From the NCBI GenBank assembly GCA_947447355.1, contig CANFJF010000003.1, forward strand, positions 44,927 through 108,926: 64,000 nt of DNA. Direction: 5' to 3'. Shown piece by piece: positions 1-8,660 of the stretch (position 1 is its first letter; every line of letters starts with the position of its first letter). Under the pieces are notes generated by a model. The model was not told the DNA's origin and did not search any database. It saw nothing but the letters and a program-made list of their open reading frames with translations. The position numbers and the translations under genes are program-made. Origin of the DNA: Comamonadaceae bacterium. GTDB lineage: Bacteria; Pseudomonadota; Gammaproteobacteria; Burkholderiales; Burkholderiaceae_C.

Positions 1-2010
1 GACGTGATTGTTGTCGGTGGTGGCCATGCCGGCACTGAAGCTGCGCTGGCCTCGGCCCGCATGGGCTGCAAGACTTTGCTGCTCAGCCACAACATCGAGA
101 CCCTTGGCCAAATGAGCTGCAACCCTTCGATTGGCGGTATTGGCAAGGGCCACTTGGTCAAAGAGGTTGATGCGATGGGCGGTGCGATGGCGCTGGCCAC
201 CGACGAAGGCGGTATCCAGTTCCGCATCCTCAATTCCAGCAAGGGCCCGGCGGTGCGCGCCACCCGGGCGCAGGCTGACCGTATTTTGTACAAGGCGGCG
301 ATCCGCCGGATGTTGGAGAACCAGCCTAATTTGTGGTTGTTTCAGCAAGCCGTTGACGACTTACTGGTTGAAGGTGAGCGGGTGGTGGGTGCCGTGACGC
401 AGGTGGGGATCAAGTTCCGCAGTCGCACGGTGGTGTTGACGGCCGGGACTTTTCTGGACGGCAAGATCCATGTCGGCATGAACAACTACGCGGCTGGTCG
501 GGCCGGCGATCCTCCTGCCGTGTCGCTCAGTGCGCGCCTGAAAGAACTCAAACTGCCGCAGGGTCGTCTTAAAACCGGCACGCCACCGCGCTTGGATGGC
601 CGCAGCATCGACTTCAGCAAGTGCACAGTTCAACCAGGCGACGGCATGCCTGGCGGCGAGGGCAGCAGCGTGCCCGTGTTTAGTTTCATGGGGGCAGGCA
701 TTGCACACCCCAAGCAGATGCCTTGCTGGATCACGCACACCAACGAGCGCACTCACGACATCATCCGCTCTGGCTTTGACCGCAGCCCCATGTTCACCGG
801 CAAAATTGACGGCGTTGGCCCGCGCTATTGCCCGAGTGTGGAAGACAAGATCAACCGCTTTGCGGACAAGACCAGCCACCAGATTTTTCTGGAACCCGAA
901 GGTTTGACGACGCACGAGATTTACCCGAACGGTATCTCGACCAGTTTGCCGTTTGACATCCAGTACGCCTTGGTTCGCTCCATGGCCGGCATGGAAAACG
1001 CGCACATCTTGCGGCCTGGCTACGCGATTGAGTATGACTACTTTGATCCGCGTTCGCTCAAAAGTAGCTTTGAAACTCGAGCCATTGGTGGTTTGTTTTT
1101 TGCCGGCCAGATCAATGGCACGACGGGTTACGAGGAGGCCGCCGCCCAAGGCATGTTCGCCGGCATCAATGCTGCCCTGCAATGCCAAGATAAAGACGCT
1201 TGGTTGCCACGTCGTGACGAGGCTTATCTGGGTGTGTTGGTTGATGACCTCATCACCAAGGGAGTGACCGAGCCTTACCGTATGTTCACCAGCCGCGCCG
1301 AGTACCGATTGATGTTGCGCGAAGACAATGCCGACATGCGTCTGACCGAAAAGGGCAGGGAGCTTGGCTTGGTCGATGACGCTCGCTGGGATGCCTTCAA
1401 CCGCAAACGTGATGCTGTTTCACGTGAAACACAGCGACTCAGGTCGCTATGGGTTCATCCGAATAATCTGCCCGTGGCGGAGGCCGAGCGGGTACTGGGA
1501 AAGGCCATTGAGCGTGAGTACAACTTGCTGGACTTGTTGCGTCGTCCGGACGTGGACTACGCTAGCCTGATGTCTTTGGATGGCGGTCGCTTTGCGAGTG
1601 CTGAGTTGTCAGCCTCGAATACCGGGCAAACAAGTGTTGATCCAGTTGTTTTGCGTGGAGCACAACTGCCGACTGGCATGCTCAAAGCCGTGATCGAGCA
1701 AATCGAAATTGTTGCCAAGTACGCGGGCTACATAGACTTGCAAAAGGCCGAGGTCGAACGCTCTGCCCATTATGAGGATTTGAAATTGCCGCCAGAGTTG
1801 GATTATTTGCAGGTCGCGGCGCTGAGTTTTGAGGCTAGACAAAAGTTGGCCAAGCACAGGCCGGAAACCTTGGGTTTGGCATCGCGCATTTCTGGCGTCA
1901 CGCCGGCCACCATTTCACTCCTGCTGGTTCATTTGAAAAAGAACTTGTGGAAGGGCGCCGCAATGCCTAGTGGTGGCGAGGTGGCTGAGTCCGCGAAGGC
2001 GTCGACGTGA
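1..2010 (+). CDS. mnmG: tRNA uridine-5-carboxymethylaminomethyl modification enzyme MnmG (GidA), 5' partial
   Basis: FAD-dependent enzyme that works with MnmE to build the cmnm5 side chain on wobble uridine 34 of several tRNAs. The frame is open from the first base and begins inside the FAD-binding segment: [14 protein letters not shown] is the Rossmann GxGxxG fold normally preceded by about 8 residues, so the true start lies just upstream of the window. The CNPSIGG motif and the [22 protein letters not shown] segment are MnmG signatures, and the C-terminal helical domain that contacts MnmE and tRNA is complete. The stop overlaps the start region of rsmG, indicating translational coupling. 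A perfect parS site lies inside the gene. Identification is secure. Confidence 0.97.
   Translation, partial: DVIVVGGGHAGTEAALASARMGCKTLLLSHNIETLGQMSCNPSIGGIGKGHLVKEVDAMGGAMALATDEGGIQFRILNSSKGPAVRATRAQADRILYKAAIRRMLENQPNLWLFQQAVDDLLVEGERVVGAVTQVGIKFRSRTVVLTAGTFLDGKIHVGMNNYAAGRAGDPPAVSLSARLKELKLPQGRLKTGTPPRLDGRSIDFSKCTVQPGDGMPGGEGSSVPVFSFMGAGIAHPKQMPCWITHTNERTHDIIRSGFDRSPMFTGKIDGVGPRYCPSVEDKINRFADKTSHQIFLEPEGLTTHEIYPNGISTSLPFDIQYALVRSMAGMENAHILRPGYAIEYDYFDPRSLKSSFETRAIGGLFFAGQINGTTGYEEAAAQGMFAGINAALQCQDKDAWLPRRDEAYLGVLVDDLITKGVTEPYRMFTSRAEYRLMLREDNADMRLTEKGRELGLVDDARWDAFNRKRDAVSRETQRLRSLWVHPNNLPVAEAERVLGKAIEREYNLLDLLRRPDVDYASLMSLDGGRFASAELSASNTGQTSVDPVVLRGAQLPTGMLKAVIEQIEIVAKYAGYIDLQKAEVERSAHYEDLKLPPELDYLQVAALSFEARQKLAKHRPETLGLASRISGVTPATISLLLVHLKKNLWKGAAMPSGGEVAESAKAST
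1416..1431. promoter_or_regulatory. parS: parS centromere site (perfect)
   Basis: TGTTTCACGTGAAACA is a perfect 16-bp palindrome identical to the canonical ParB-binding parS sequence. It lies inside the mnmG coding sequence, about 2 kb upstream of parA and 3.4 kb upstream of parB. ParB is expected to load here and spread. The exact match to a 16-bp consensus makes chance occurrence very unlikely. Confidence 0.95.
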
Positions 2011-2672
2011 TGGTTGAGAGTGAGGCGGCACTGCGCGCTGGGCTGAAGTCCTTGGCCTTGGACCTGACGGATTTACAGATCCGTCAACTGTTGGATTACC
2101 AAGACTTGATCGGCAAATGGACCAAGGTTTACAACCTCACTGCCGTGCGCGATCCGGCTGAAATGCTCACGCACCATCTGCTGGACAGTCTGGCTGCAGT
2201 CCCGCCGCTGCAAAAACACGTGTTGAGTGACGGTCTCCTAAACAGGGTGGGTGATGGCGCCAAGCTGCTAGACGTGGGTTCCGGTGCAGGTCTGCCTGGC
2301 GTTGTGTTCGCTATTTGTTGCCCGACTTTGTCGGTGACTTGCGTTGATACCGTTGGCAAGAAGGCCGCCTTCATCAAGCAGGCGTCGCTGTCTTTGGGGT
2401 TGACCAACCTGACGGGCCTGCATGAGCGAGTTGAAAACATTGCCGATCCATTTGATGTAATTTGTTCGCGCGCTTTCGCCTCGTTGGCAGACTTCACGTC
2501 TTGGTCCCTCAACGCCTTGGCGCCGGAGGGTGTCTGGATGGCCTTGAAAGGCAAGCATCCCGCTGATGAGTTGGCGGTGTTGCCGGCGGCGGTGTCGGTG
2601 TTTCACGTGGAACAGTTGGTGGTTCCTGGTTTGGATGCAGACCGATGCGTGGTCTGGCTAAAGCGGCCGTGA
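2007..2672 (+). CDS. rsmG: 16S rRNA (guanine(527)-N7)-methyltransferase RsmG (GidB)
   Basis: SAM-dependent methyltransferase making m7G527 in 16S rRNA; loss of this activity is known to give low-level streptomycin resistance. About 220 residues, the usual family length. The SAM-binding motif I is visible as [16 protein letters not shown] (about residues 88-103), followed by the acidic strand end [13 protein letters not shown]. Translation can start at GTG 2007 or ATG 2010; both overlap the mnmG stop (TGA 2008-2010), so the two genes are coupled. The 3' part carries a second parS-like site. Confidence 0.95.
   Translation: MMVESEAALRAGLKSLALDLTDLQIRQLLDYQDLIGKWTKVYNLTAVRDPAEMLTHHLLDSLAAVPPLQKHVLSDGLLNRVGDGAKLLDVGSGAGLPGVVFAICCPTLSVTCVDTVGKKAAFIKQASLSLGLTNLTGLHERVENIADPFDVICSRAFASLADFTSWSLNALAPEGVWMALKGKHPADELAVLPAAVSVFHVEQLVVPGLDADRCVVWLKRP
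2599..2614. promoter_or_regulatory. parS: parS centromere site (one mismatch)
   Basis: TGTTTCACGTGGAACA matches the 16-bp parS consensus at 15 of 16 positions and keeps the central CACGTG. It lies inside rsmG, 1.2 kb from the perfect site in mnmG and 0.8 kb upstream of parA. Clustering of two sites next to parAB supports a real chromosomal centromere region. Confidence 0.88.
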
Positions 2673-2724
2673 AAAGGCGGTGCAGCTACTGACGTAAACT
2701 CAGCCCTCATTTCAAGGACTTTCC

Positions 2725-3351
2725 ATGCTTGGCACTTTCGCCGGTGTTGCCGATTACGGCGCTTTTGTCGTCGCCATCATCGTTTTCCTGGCTATTCCAG
2801 GTCCGGGTAACTTGGCCTTGATCACGTCGACAGGCAAGGGCGGTTTGACTGGTGGTATGGGTGCAACGCTCGGCGTGATCGCTGGCGACCAGGTGTTGTT
2901 GTGGGCCGCCGTGGCGGGGGTTTCTGCCTTGTTGGCCGCGTACCCCACGGCTTTTCATCTGGTGCAGTGGGTTGGGGCCGTCTACCTGGCTTGGCTGGGC
3001 GGCAAGATGCTGCTGGCGAAAACTGGCGGCGCACCTATTCTCAAGATGAAAACGGGCCATTACTTTCGCCAAAGTATGTTCATCACGTTGCTGAACCCCA
3101 AGGCTATTGTTTTTTACATGGCATTCTTCCCCTTGTTTGTAGACCCAGTTCGGAGTCAGGGTCTCGCCACTTTTGGCGTCATGTCCGTGACCATCGCAGT
3201 ATTAACGTTTGTGTACGGTTTGAGCGCCGTGCTGCTCACCTATTTCTTGGCTGCGCGCATGCGCGCCAACCCTATCATCAGATCGGCGCTTGAAAAAGTA
3301 GCCGGTGTTTTTTTGATGGGCTTTGGCCTCAAGCTGGCTTTGTACCGCTAA
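2725..3351 (+). CDS. LysE/RhtB family amino-acid exporter
   Basis: Integral membrane exporter of the LysE superfamily, 208 residues, about the family norm. The N-terminal segment reads FLAIPGPGNLALIT, the conserved P-G-P-G-N/x motif of RhtB/LysE proteins, and there are about six hydrophobic segments. The C-terminal GVFLMGFGLKLAL is also typical. An AAGGA Shine-Dalgarno lies about 8 bases before ATG 2725. It sits between rsmG and parA on the same strand with short gaps and may be co-transcribed. The exported amino acid cannot be told from sequence. Confidence 0.88.
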   Translation: MLGTFAGVADYGAFVVAIIVFLAIPGPGNLALITSTGKGGLTGGMGATLGVIAGDQVLLWAAVAGVSALLAAYPTAFHLVQWVGAVYLAWLGGKMLLAKTGGAPILKMKTGHYFRQSMFITLLNPKAIVFYMAFFPLFVDPVRSQGLATFGVMSVTIAVLTFVYGLSAVLLTYFLAARMRANPIIRSALEKVAGVFLMGFGLKLALYR

Positions 3352-3413
3352 GCACTGAAGCTCAGCACGAACTTGATTTCTAAGCGTCTCCTTTTTCAAG
3401 CGTAATCACCTCT

Positions 3414-4199
3414 ATGGCCAAAATATTCTGCGTAGCCAACCAAAAGGGCGGTGTGGGCAAGACCACGACCACAGTCAATCTTGCCGCCGGGCTGGCGCAG
3501 GTCGGTCAACGGGTGCTGATGATCGACCTCGACCCACAAGGCAATGCCACCATGGGTTCGGGCGTCGACAAGCGGCAACTTGAGCTCACGGTGTACGACG
3601 TCTTGCTGGAGTCGGCAACGATTGAAGAGGCGCGCGTCACCAGTCAAAAACTGGTCGATGCCGGATGCAGTTACGACGTGCTGGGCGCCAATCGGGAACT
3701 CGCCGGTGCGGAGGTCGAGTTGGTCGATGTCGAGCGCCGAGAAAAGCGCCTGCGCCAAGCGATAGCAGAGGTCGCCAGCCAATATGACTTTGTGCTGATC
3801 GACTGCCCGCCATCGCTGTCCATGCTCACGCTGAATGGCCTGTGCTGTGCGCACGGTGTGATCGTGCCCATGCAGTGTGAATATTTCGCGCTGGAAGGCC
3901 TGACCGATCTGGTCAACACCATCAAGCAGGTGCACGCTAACCTCAACAAAGAACTCGCCATCATTGGCTTGCTGCGTGTCATGTTTGACCCACGCATCAC
4001 GCTGCAACTGCAGGTCAGCGAGCAGCTCAAGCTGCACTTTGGCAACAAGGTTTTCAATACCGTCATTCCGCGCAATGTGCGTTTGGCCGAAGCGCCCAGC
4101 TACGGTGTGCCGGGTGTGGTTTTTGACCCGGCCTCCAAGGGCGCACAAGCCTTTGTAGCGTTTGCCGCTGAGATGGTTGAACGCATCAAGTTCATGTGA
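3414..4199 (+). CDS. parA: Chromosome partitioning ATPase ParA (Soj)
   Basis: Deviant Walker A ATPase that, with ParB and parS, moves and segregates the origin region. The deviant Walker A motif KGGVGKTTTT starts at residue 11, the A' region is LIDLDPQGNATMGSG, and VLIDCPPSLSMLT is Walker B. Length (261 residues) fits chromosomal Soj-type ParA, which lacks the N-terminal helix-turn-helix of plasmid P1-type ParA. The stop overlaps the possible GTG start of the following hydrolase gene, and parB is one gene further on. With the two parS sites this forms a chromosomal par locus. Confidence 0.96.
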   Translation: MAKIFCVANQKGGVGKTTTTVNLAAGLAQVGQRVLMIDLDPQGNATMGSGVDKRQLELTVYDVLLESATIEEARVTSQKLVDAGCSYDVLGANRELAGAEVELVDVERREKRLRQAIAEVASQYDFVLIDCPPSLSMLTLNGLCCAHGVIVPMQCEYFALEGLTDLVNTIKQVHANLNKELAIIGLLRVMFDPRITLQLQVSEQLKLHFGNKVFNTVIPRNVRLAEAPSYGVPGVVFDPASKGAQAFVAFAAEMVERIKFM

Positions 4200-4762
4200 G
4201 TGGCGCGGTTTTCATGAACTCTCGTTGCGTGCTCCTGCTACCCGGCTGGAAAGACAGCGGTCCCTTGCATTGGCAAAGCCGGTGGGAAGCCGCTCATGGC
4301 TACCAGCGCGTGGAGCAGCACGACTGGCTGCGGCCTTTGCGTGGCGACTGGATTTCGCGTCTTGAAGACGTGCTTTTAACTGGTCGGCAAGATGAACCCG
4401 TGGTGCTGGCGGCCCACAGCCTCGGCTGCCAATTGGTAGCCGCTTGGGCCTCACACTCTAAAAACACACACCGCGTTAAAGCCGCCTTGCTGGTGGCACC
4501 AGGCGATCCCGAGCGCGAAGCCCTACGCCCTGTGCTGACCAGCTGGTCGCCGGTGCCGATGCAGCGCTTGCCCTTTGCCAGCGTGTTGATAGGCAGCGAG
4601 AACGACCCTTATTGCAGCGCTGAGCGCGCGCGCCAGTTCGCCGATGCGTGGGGCGCTGGTTGGGTGAACGCGGGCTTGCAGGGGCATCTGAACGCAGACA
4701 GCCAGCTCGGCGATTGGGCAGAAGGGCACGCCCAATTACACAAATTACGAGCTCAGGTTTAG
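4196..4762 (+). CDS. RBBP9/YdeN-like alpha/beta hydrolase
   Basis: Small predicted serine hydrolase of about 182-188 residues inserted between parA and parB. Visible family features are LLLPGWKDSGPLHWQSRWE near the N terminus, the nucleophile elbow AAHSLGC, IGSENDPYCS around the acid residue, and GHLNADSQLGDW with the catalytic histidine. Translation may start at GTG 4196, overlapping the parA stop, or more likely ATG 4214. This gene is found in the same slot in related Comamonadaceae par loci (from memory), but no role in segregation is known; the overlap suggests only shared expression. Confidence 0.85.
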   Translation: MSGAVFMNSRCVLLLPGWKDSGPLHWQSRWEAAHGYQRVEQHDWLRPLRGDWISRLEDVLLTGRQDEPVVLAAHSLGCQLVAAWASHSKNTHRVKAALLVAPGDPEREALRPVLTSWSPVPMQRLPFASVLIGSENDPYCSAERARQFADAWGAGWVNAGLQGHLNADSQLGDWAEGHAQLHKLRAQV

Positions 4763-4827
4763 TCAACCCCCCGAACCCGCTCCGCATTCTCATAAAACTG
4801 ATATTTCGAAACCTGAAAGATAACAAC

Positions 4828-5763
4828 ATGGTCACCAAAAAACCAAAAGGTCTAGGCCGTGGATTGCAAGCCTTGCTTGGCCCCACTGTCGGCGAGTCGG
4901 CGAATGTATTCGACAACGGCAGTGATGCCAACAGCCCCGGCTTGCCAGCATCGCTGCGGTTGACTGACATGGTGGCCGGTCAGTACCAGCCACGCACCCG
5001 CATGGACGAGGGCGCGCTCTATGAGTTGGCCGAGTCGATCAAGGTCCAGGGCATCATGCAGCCGATTTTGGTGCGGCGTTTGACCAGTGGCGCCAACGAC
5101 GGCAAATACGAAATCATTGCCGGCGAGCGACGCTTCCGGGCGGCCAAACTGGCCGGTCTCGACAGCGTGCCGGTACTGGTGCGCGACGTGCCGGACGAGT
5201 CAGCCGCAGCCATGGCGTTGATCGAAAATATCCAGCGCGAAGATCTGAATCCATTGGAAGAAGCCCAGGGTTTACAGCGCCTGGTGAAGGAGTTTGGGCT
5301 TACTCACGAACTTGCAGCGCAAGCCGTTGGCCGTTCACGCAGTGCCGCCAGCAACTTGCTGCGCCTGCTGAATTTGGCCGATCCGGTGCAGGTCATGCTG
5401 ATGGCCGGCGACATCGACATGGGCCACGCGCGGGCGCTTTTGGCCCTGGACCGCGCCACCCAAATCACTGCGGGGAATCAGATTGCGGCCAAGAAGATGT
5501 CAGTTCGTGAGGCTGAAAGCTTGGTCAAAAAACTCAGTGCCGAGTTTTCGCTCAAGCCGCAAAAAGCCACCAAGGAAAAGTCGCGCGACACGCGTCGGGT
5601 CGAAGAAGAACTGGCCGATTTGCTCATGGCCGAAGTTGAGGTGCGCGTGAAAAAGCAGGTCAAGCGCAATGGCCGGCGTGAAGATATGGGTGAGGTGGCG
5701 ATCCAGTTCGCATCCCTGGACGAGTTGAACGGTCTGATCGAACGTTTGCGCGGCGGCAAGTAG
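4828..5763 (+). CDS. parB: Chromosome partitioning protein ParB (Spo0J)
   Basis: CTP-dependent DNA clamp that loads at parS. The start at ATG 4828 gives MVTKKPKGLGRGLQALLGP, the standard N-terminal ParA-interaction peptide; the open frame runs further upstream but that part overlaps the hydrolase gene. The N-terminal CTP-binding region includes QYQPRTRMDE and the conserved GERRFRAAKLAG motif. The central helix-turn-helix contains LAQAVGRSRSAASNLLRLL-type sequence, and the C-terminal dimerisation domain ends the protein. Length is 311 residues, typical for the family. Confidence 0.96.
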   Translation: MVTKKPKGLGRGLQALLGPTVGESANVFDNGSDANSPGLPASLRLTDMVAGQYQPRTRMDEGALYELAESIKVQGIMQPILVRRLTSGANDGKYEIIAGERRFRAAKLAGLDSVPVLVRDVPDESAAAMALIENIQREDLNPLEEAQGLQRLVKEFGLTHELAAQAVGRSRSAASNLLRLLNLADPVQVMLMAGDIDMGHARALLALDRATQITAGNQIAAKKMSVREAESLVKKLSAEFSLKPQKATKEKSRDTRRVEEELADLLMAEVEVRVKKQVKRNGRREDMGEVAIQFASLDELNGLIERLRGGK

Positions 5764-5916
5764 CACATGGGGCCAGCATCGATGACAGAATTTTGAGTGA
5801 AAAGGAGCCAAACAAGCTCACATATTAGAATTCTAAATTGTTAAAAAATATAAAAACACTAAAAATGATTTTAGCGATATCGTCTGTTGCAATAGTCGCG
5901 GAGCGCGTCATTGAGC

Positions 5917-5940
5917 CCTGCAATCGGGCAAGCTTTTTTG
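5917..5940 (+). terminator. Possible weak terminator after parB
   Basis: A short GCCC...GGGC stem with a 7-base loop is followed by AAGC and six T residues. It sits in the 193-bp gap between parB and the next gene. The first half of that gap (about 5821-5880) is strongly AT-rich and could carry a promoter for the membrane protein gene downstream. The stem is short, so support is modest. Confidence 0.4.
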
Positions 5941-5956
5941 GCTTTAGGAGTGAGCC

Positions 5957-6409
5957 GTGACCTCTGACGGGGCGAGTCCAGTTAATGCCAATATCGACAC
6001 ATGGTTTAAATACCGCATGGTTTATTTGTTCGTGGCCGCGGTGGTGTTCACCTTGAGGTGGCTTTTTTACCCGGGGCTTGCGACTTTGCAATTTCAGGCG
6101 GGTGACAGTGTCAATACGCTGGAGATCTATTTTCAGTTCCGCGCCAGCTTCGCCATTTTGATAAGTAGTGTTTATATCTACAGCTACGTGAAGAACTGGC
6201 ACTTCGAACGGGTATCAGTGGTCATTTTGGGCCTCAACGTCATCACCTTGTTCATGGACTATTTCAATACTTATGAGTATCTTGCCGAGGTGCCAAAGCA
6301 ATGGATTTTCGCAATGATTGTGCTGCGGTTTTTGACGGTTTTTTGCCTGCTCATGAATGCTATGAATGCCCGCCATGCGCCGAAGATGCCGCGCCGCTTG
6401 TGGTCTTGA
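5957..6409 (+). CDS. Hypothetical four-helix membrane protein
   Basis: About 150 residues starting at GTG 5957, with TTAGGAG placed well as a Shine-Dalgarno sequence. After a short polar N terminus there are about four hydrophobic segments: MVYLFVAAVVFTLRWLFY, FAILISSVYIYSY, VVILGLNVITLFM and FAMIVLRFLTVFCLLMNAM. It ends with a short basic tail. I do not recognise a family. It lies where some relatives have atpI, but the sequence does not resemble AtpI. No function is proposed. Confidence 0.65.
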   Translation: MTSDGASPVNANIDTWFKYRMVYLFVAAVVFTLRWLFYPGLATLQFQAGDSVNTLEIYFQFRASFAILISSVYIYSYVKNWHFERVSVVILGLNVITLFMDYFNTYEYLAEVPKQWIFAMIVLRFLTVFCLLMNAMNARHAPKMPRRLWS

Positions 6410-6452
6410 ACTGACGGGTCGTTCACAGCTGATTTTGCTGTCCGCCTGGTCT

Positions 6453-7874
6453 TCACAAAGAAAAAATCTTCCCAGGATTCATGATGTTTTTCGGGTCAAG
6501 TGCGCGCTTGATCGTGCGCATCATGTTGACCGCGCCGTTGCCGGTTTCCATCACCAAAAAATCCATTTTGTGCAGACCCACGCCGTGCTCACCGGTGCAT
6601 GTGCCTTCCAGGCGGAGAGCACGGCTCACCAGTTGCTGATTCAGCGTCTCAGCCACTTCACGTTCTTTGGGTTGCGTGGGGTCAATTAGGTAGCCAAAGT
6701 GAAAATTGCCGTCGCCAACATGTCCAACTAAAAAATACGGAATGCCACTGGCATCCGCTTCGGTGATCGAGTCGAGCAGGCAGTCGGCCAGACGCGAGAT
6801 CGGGACGCACGTGTCGGTTGAAATCACGCGGCAACCTGGGCGCGATTGAACCGCCGCAAAGTAAGCGTTGTGCCGCGCTGTCCATAGGCGTGTGCGCTCT
6901 TCGGGCGTGCTGGCCCATTCAAAAGCATGGCCACCGTGGCCATTGGCCAACTCTTGTACCAGCTCGGCTTGTTCTTTGACGGACGTGGGCGAACCGTGAA
7001 ACTCCATCAGCAACATCGGTTCTTCGCGTAACGACAGCTTCGAATGAACATTAACCATGCGCACTGAATTGGCGTCAATCAACTCGACGCGGGCAATTGG
7101 CACCCCCATCTGAATGATTTCGATCGTTGTCAGTACCGCGGCTTCAATACTCGGAAAGGAACAAATCGCTGCTGAAATAGCCTCGGGCAAAGGGTAAAGT
7201 TTGACCGTGATTTCGGTGATGACGCCCAGCGTGCCTTCGCTGCCGACCATCAAGCGCGTCAAGTCGTAACCCGCTGAAGATTTCTTCGCCCGTGTGCCGG
7301 TGCGAATGACTTCGCCGCTGGCGGTCACCACCTCGAGTGCCAGCACGTTCTCGCGCATGGTGCCGTAGCGAACGGCGTTGGTGCCGCTGGCGCGGGTCGC
7401 GCTCATGCCGCCGAGTGTTGCATCAGCGCCGGGGTCCATCGGGAAAAATAAACCTGTGCTTTTAACGGCTTCGTTCAGTTGCTTGCGTGTCACGCCCGGC
7501 TGCACCGTCACGGTCAGGTCTTCGGCATTGATCGACAGGACGTGGTTCATACGACTTAAGTCGATGCTGATGCCACCTTGCACAGCCAACAAATGGCCTT
7601 CCAGCGAAGTACCCACGCCAAACGGAATGACGGGCACGTTGTGTTGGCTGGCAAGTCTGACGACATCCGCTACATCCTGGGTGCTTTCGGCAAACACCAC
7701 GGCTGCGGGTGGTGGCGAGGCAAACGAAGACTCGTCACGGCCGTGCTGTTCACGCACGACAAGTGCCGTTGAACAGCGCTCGGCAAAACGCTCTTTGAGC
7801 GCCTCGATCAGCGTGTCCGGTGTCTCGCGTTGTTGAATCTCGGGCAGCAAATGGACCGGTAGTGGTGAGTTCAT
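6453..7874 (-). CDS. FAD-linked D-lactate dehydrogenase / glycolate-oxidase-like oxidoreductase
   Basis: FAD-binding oxidase of the vanillyl-alcohol-oxidase fold, 473 residues, closest in appearance to the LDHD/Dld cytochrome-linked D-lactate dehydrogenases. The FAD PP-loop region is PVIPFGVGTSLEGH (residues 81-94), followed by DPGADATLGGMSATRASGTN. The C-terminal substrate domain has GHVGDGNFHFGYL and GEHGVGLHK, the metal and substrate histidine motifs. It probably oxidises D-lactate or another 2-hydroxy acid and passes electrons to the respiratory chain. The start has a GGAG sequence 7 bases upstream. It diverges from the cobalamin adenosyltransferase gene. It could instead be a GlcD-like subunit partnering glcEF elsewhere in the window, though its length and motifs fit LDHD better. 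Confidence 0.88.
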   Translation of the reverse strand: MNSPLPVHLLPEIQQRETPDTLIEALKERFAERCSTALVVREQHGRDESSFASPPPAAVVFAESTQDVADVVRLASQHNVPVIPFGVGTSLEGHLLAVQGGISIDLSRMNHVLSINAEDLTVTVQPGVTRKQLNEAVKSTGLFFPMDPGADATLGGMSATRASGTNAVRYGTMRENVLALEVVTASGEVIRTGTRAKKSSAGYDLTRLMVGSEGTLGVITEITVKLYPLPEAISAAICSFPSIEAAVLTTIEIIQMGVPIARVELIDANSVRMVNVHSKLSLREEPMLLMEFHGSPTSVKEQAELVQELANGHGGHAFEWASTPEERTRLWTARHNAYFAAVQSRPGCRVISTDTCVPISRLADCLLDSITEADASGIPYFLVGHVGDGNFHFGYLIDPTQPKEREVAETLNQQLVSRALRLEGTCTGEHGVGLHKMDFLVMETGNGAVNMMRTIKRALDPKNIMNPGKIFSL

Positions 7875-8013
7875 GAGGTGTCTCCAGCGTGGTTTTGCAG
7901 TTTACGCTGACGGGGTACGCGTCGAAGTCGTGAATAATCATCGGTTCGGCGAACACCAACCACCCAGACAACGGCGGCCCCGCTGAAATTTGCAACTTTT
8001 TGATGGGAATTCC

Positions 8014-8586
8014 ATGGCCAATCGACTCACCCAAATCGCCACGCGCACCGGCGACAACGGCACCACCGGCTTGGGCGACAACACCCGCGTCTCCAAAGAC
8101 AGCTTGCGAGTCCATGCCATGGGCGATGTTGACGAGCTCAACTCCAACATTGGTGTATTGCTGTGTGAAGACATGGTCACTGACGTGCGGGCATTGCTGA
8201 TTGAGGTGCAGCATCAGCTGTTCAATCTTGGCGGTGAGTTGTCTATTCCCGGCTTTGAATTGCTCAAGCCCGAAGCCGTGATTGCACTCGACACCGCGCT
8301 CGAAAAATACAACGCTACTTTGCCGCGGCTGCAGGAGTTCATCTTGCCGGCTGGCACGCGTGCCGCCGCGTTAGCGCACGTCTGTCGCACGGTGGCCCGG
8401 CGTGCTGAACGCGCCGTGGTGGCGCTGGACTTGGCCGAGGCGTTGAATGAATCTCCCCGCCAATACCTTAATCGACTCAGCGACTTGCTGTTCGTGCTGT
8501 CACGCGTGCTCAACCGTATGAATGGCGGTGACGACGTTTACTGGAAGAGCGAGCGCTTGGCTAAACAAGAAGCAGAAGCAGACTAA
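8014..8586 (+). CDS. PduO-type ATP:cob(I)alamin adenosyltransferase
   Basis: Transfers the adenosyl group of ATP to cob(I)alamin to form coenzyme B12. The N terminus MANRLTQIATRTGDNGTTGLGDN carries the ATP-binding motif of the PduO/MMAB family. The C-terminal half has CRTVARRAERAVVAL and YLNRLSDLLFVLSRVLN, containing the conserved Arg/Glu and Asn/Asp residues. ATG 8014 (190 residues) is preferred over the upstream in-frame TTG because family members begin at this methionine. It is probably expressed alone, divergent from the D-lactate dehydrogenase. Its presence fits the B12-dependent MetH in this window, although MetH uses methylcobalamin rather than adenosylcobalamin. Confidence 0.94.
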   Translation: MANRLTQIATRTGDNGTTGLGDNTRVSKDSLRVHAMGDVDELNSNIGVLLCEDMVTDVRALLIEVQHQLFNLGGELSIPGFELLKPEAVIALDTALEKYNATLPRLQEFILPAGTRAAALAHVCRTVARRAERAVVALDLAEALNESPRQYLNRLSDLLFVLSRVLNRMNGGDDVYWKSERLAKQEAEAD

Positions 8587-8660
8587 AAAAGCCGCGGACT
8601 CATCAGGGAGCACATGATGCTGGTCAATAGAATTTTGTCTGGCGCTGCTATTCTCCGTCT

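Noticed and set aside
4648..4827. N-terminal extension of the parB frame
   Set aside because: It overlaps the hydrolase gene; ParB proteins begin with the MVTKKPKGLGRGL segment at 4828.
5957..6409. Identification of this membrane protein as AtpI
   Set aside because: Position after parB suggested it, but the sequence and helix pattern do not match AtpI, and no atp genes follow.
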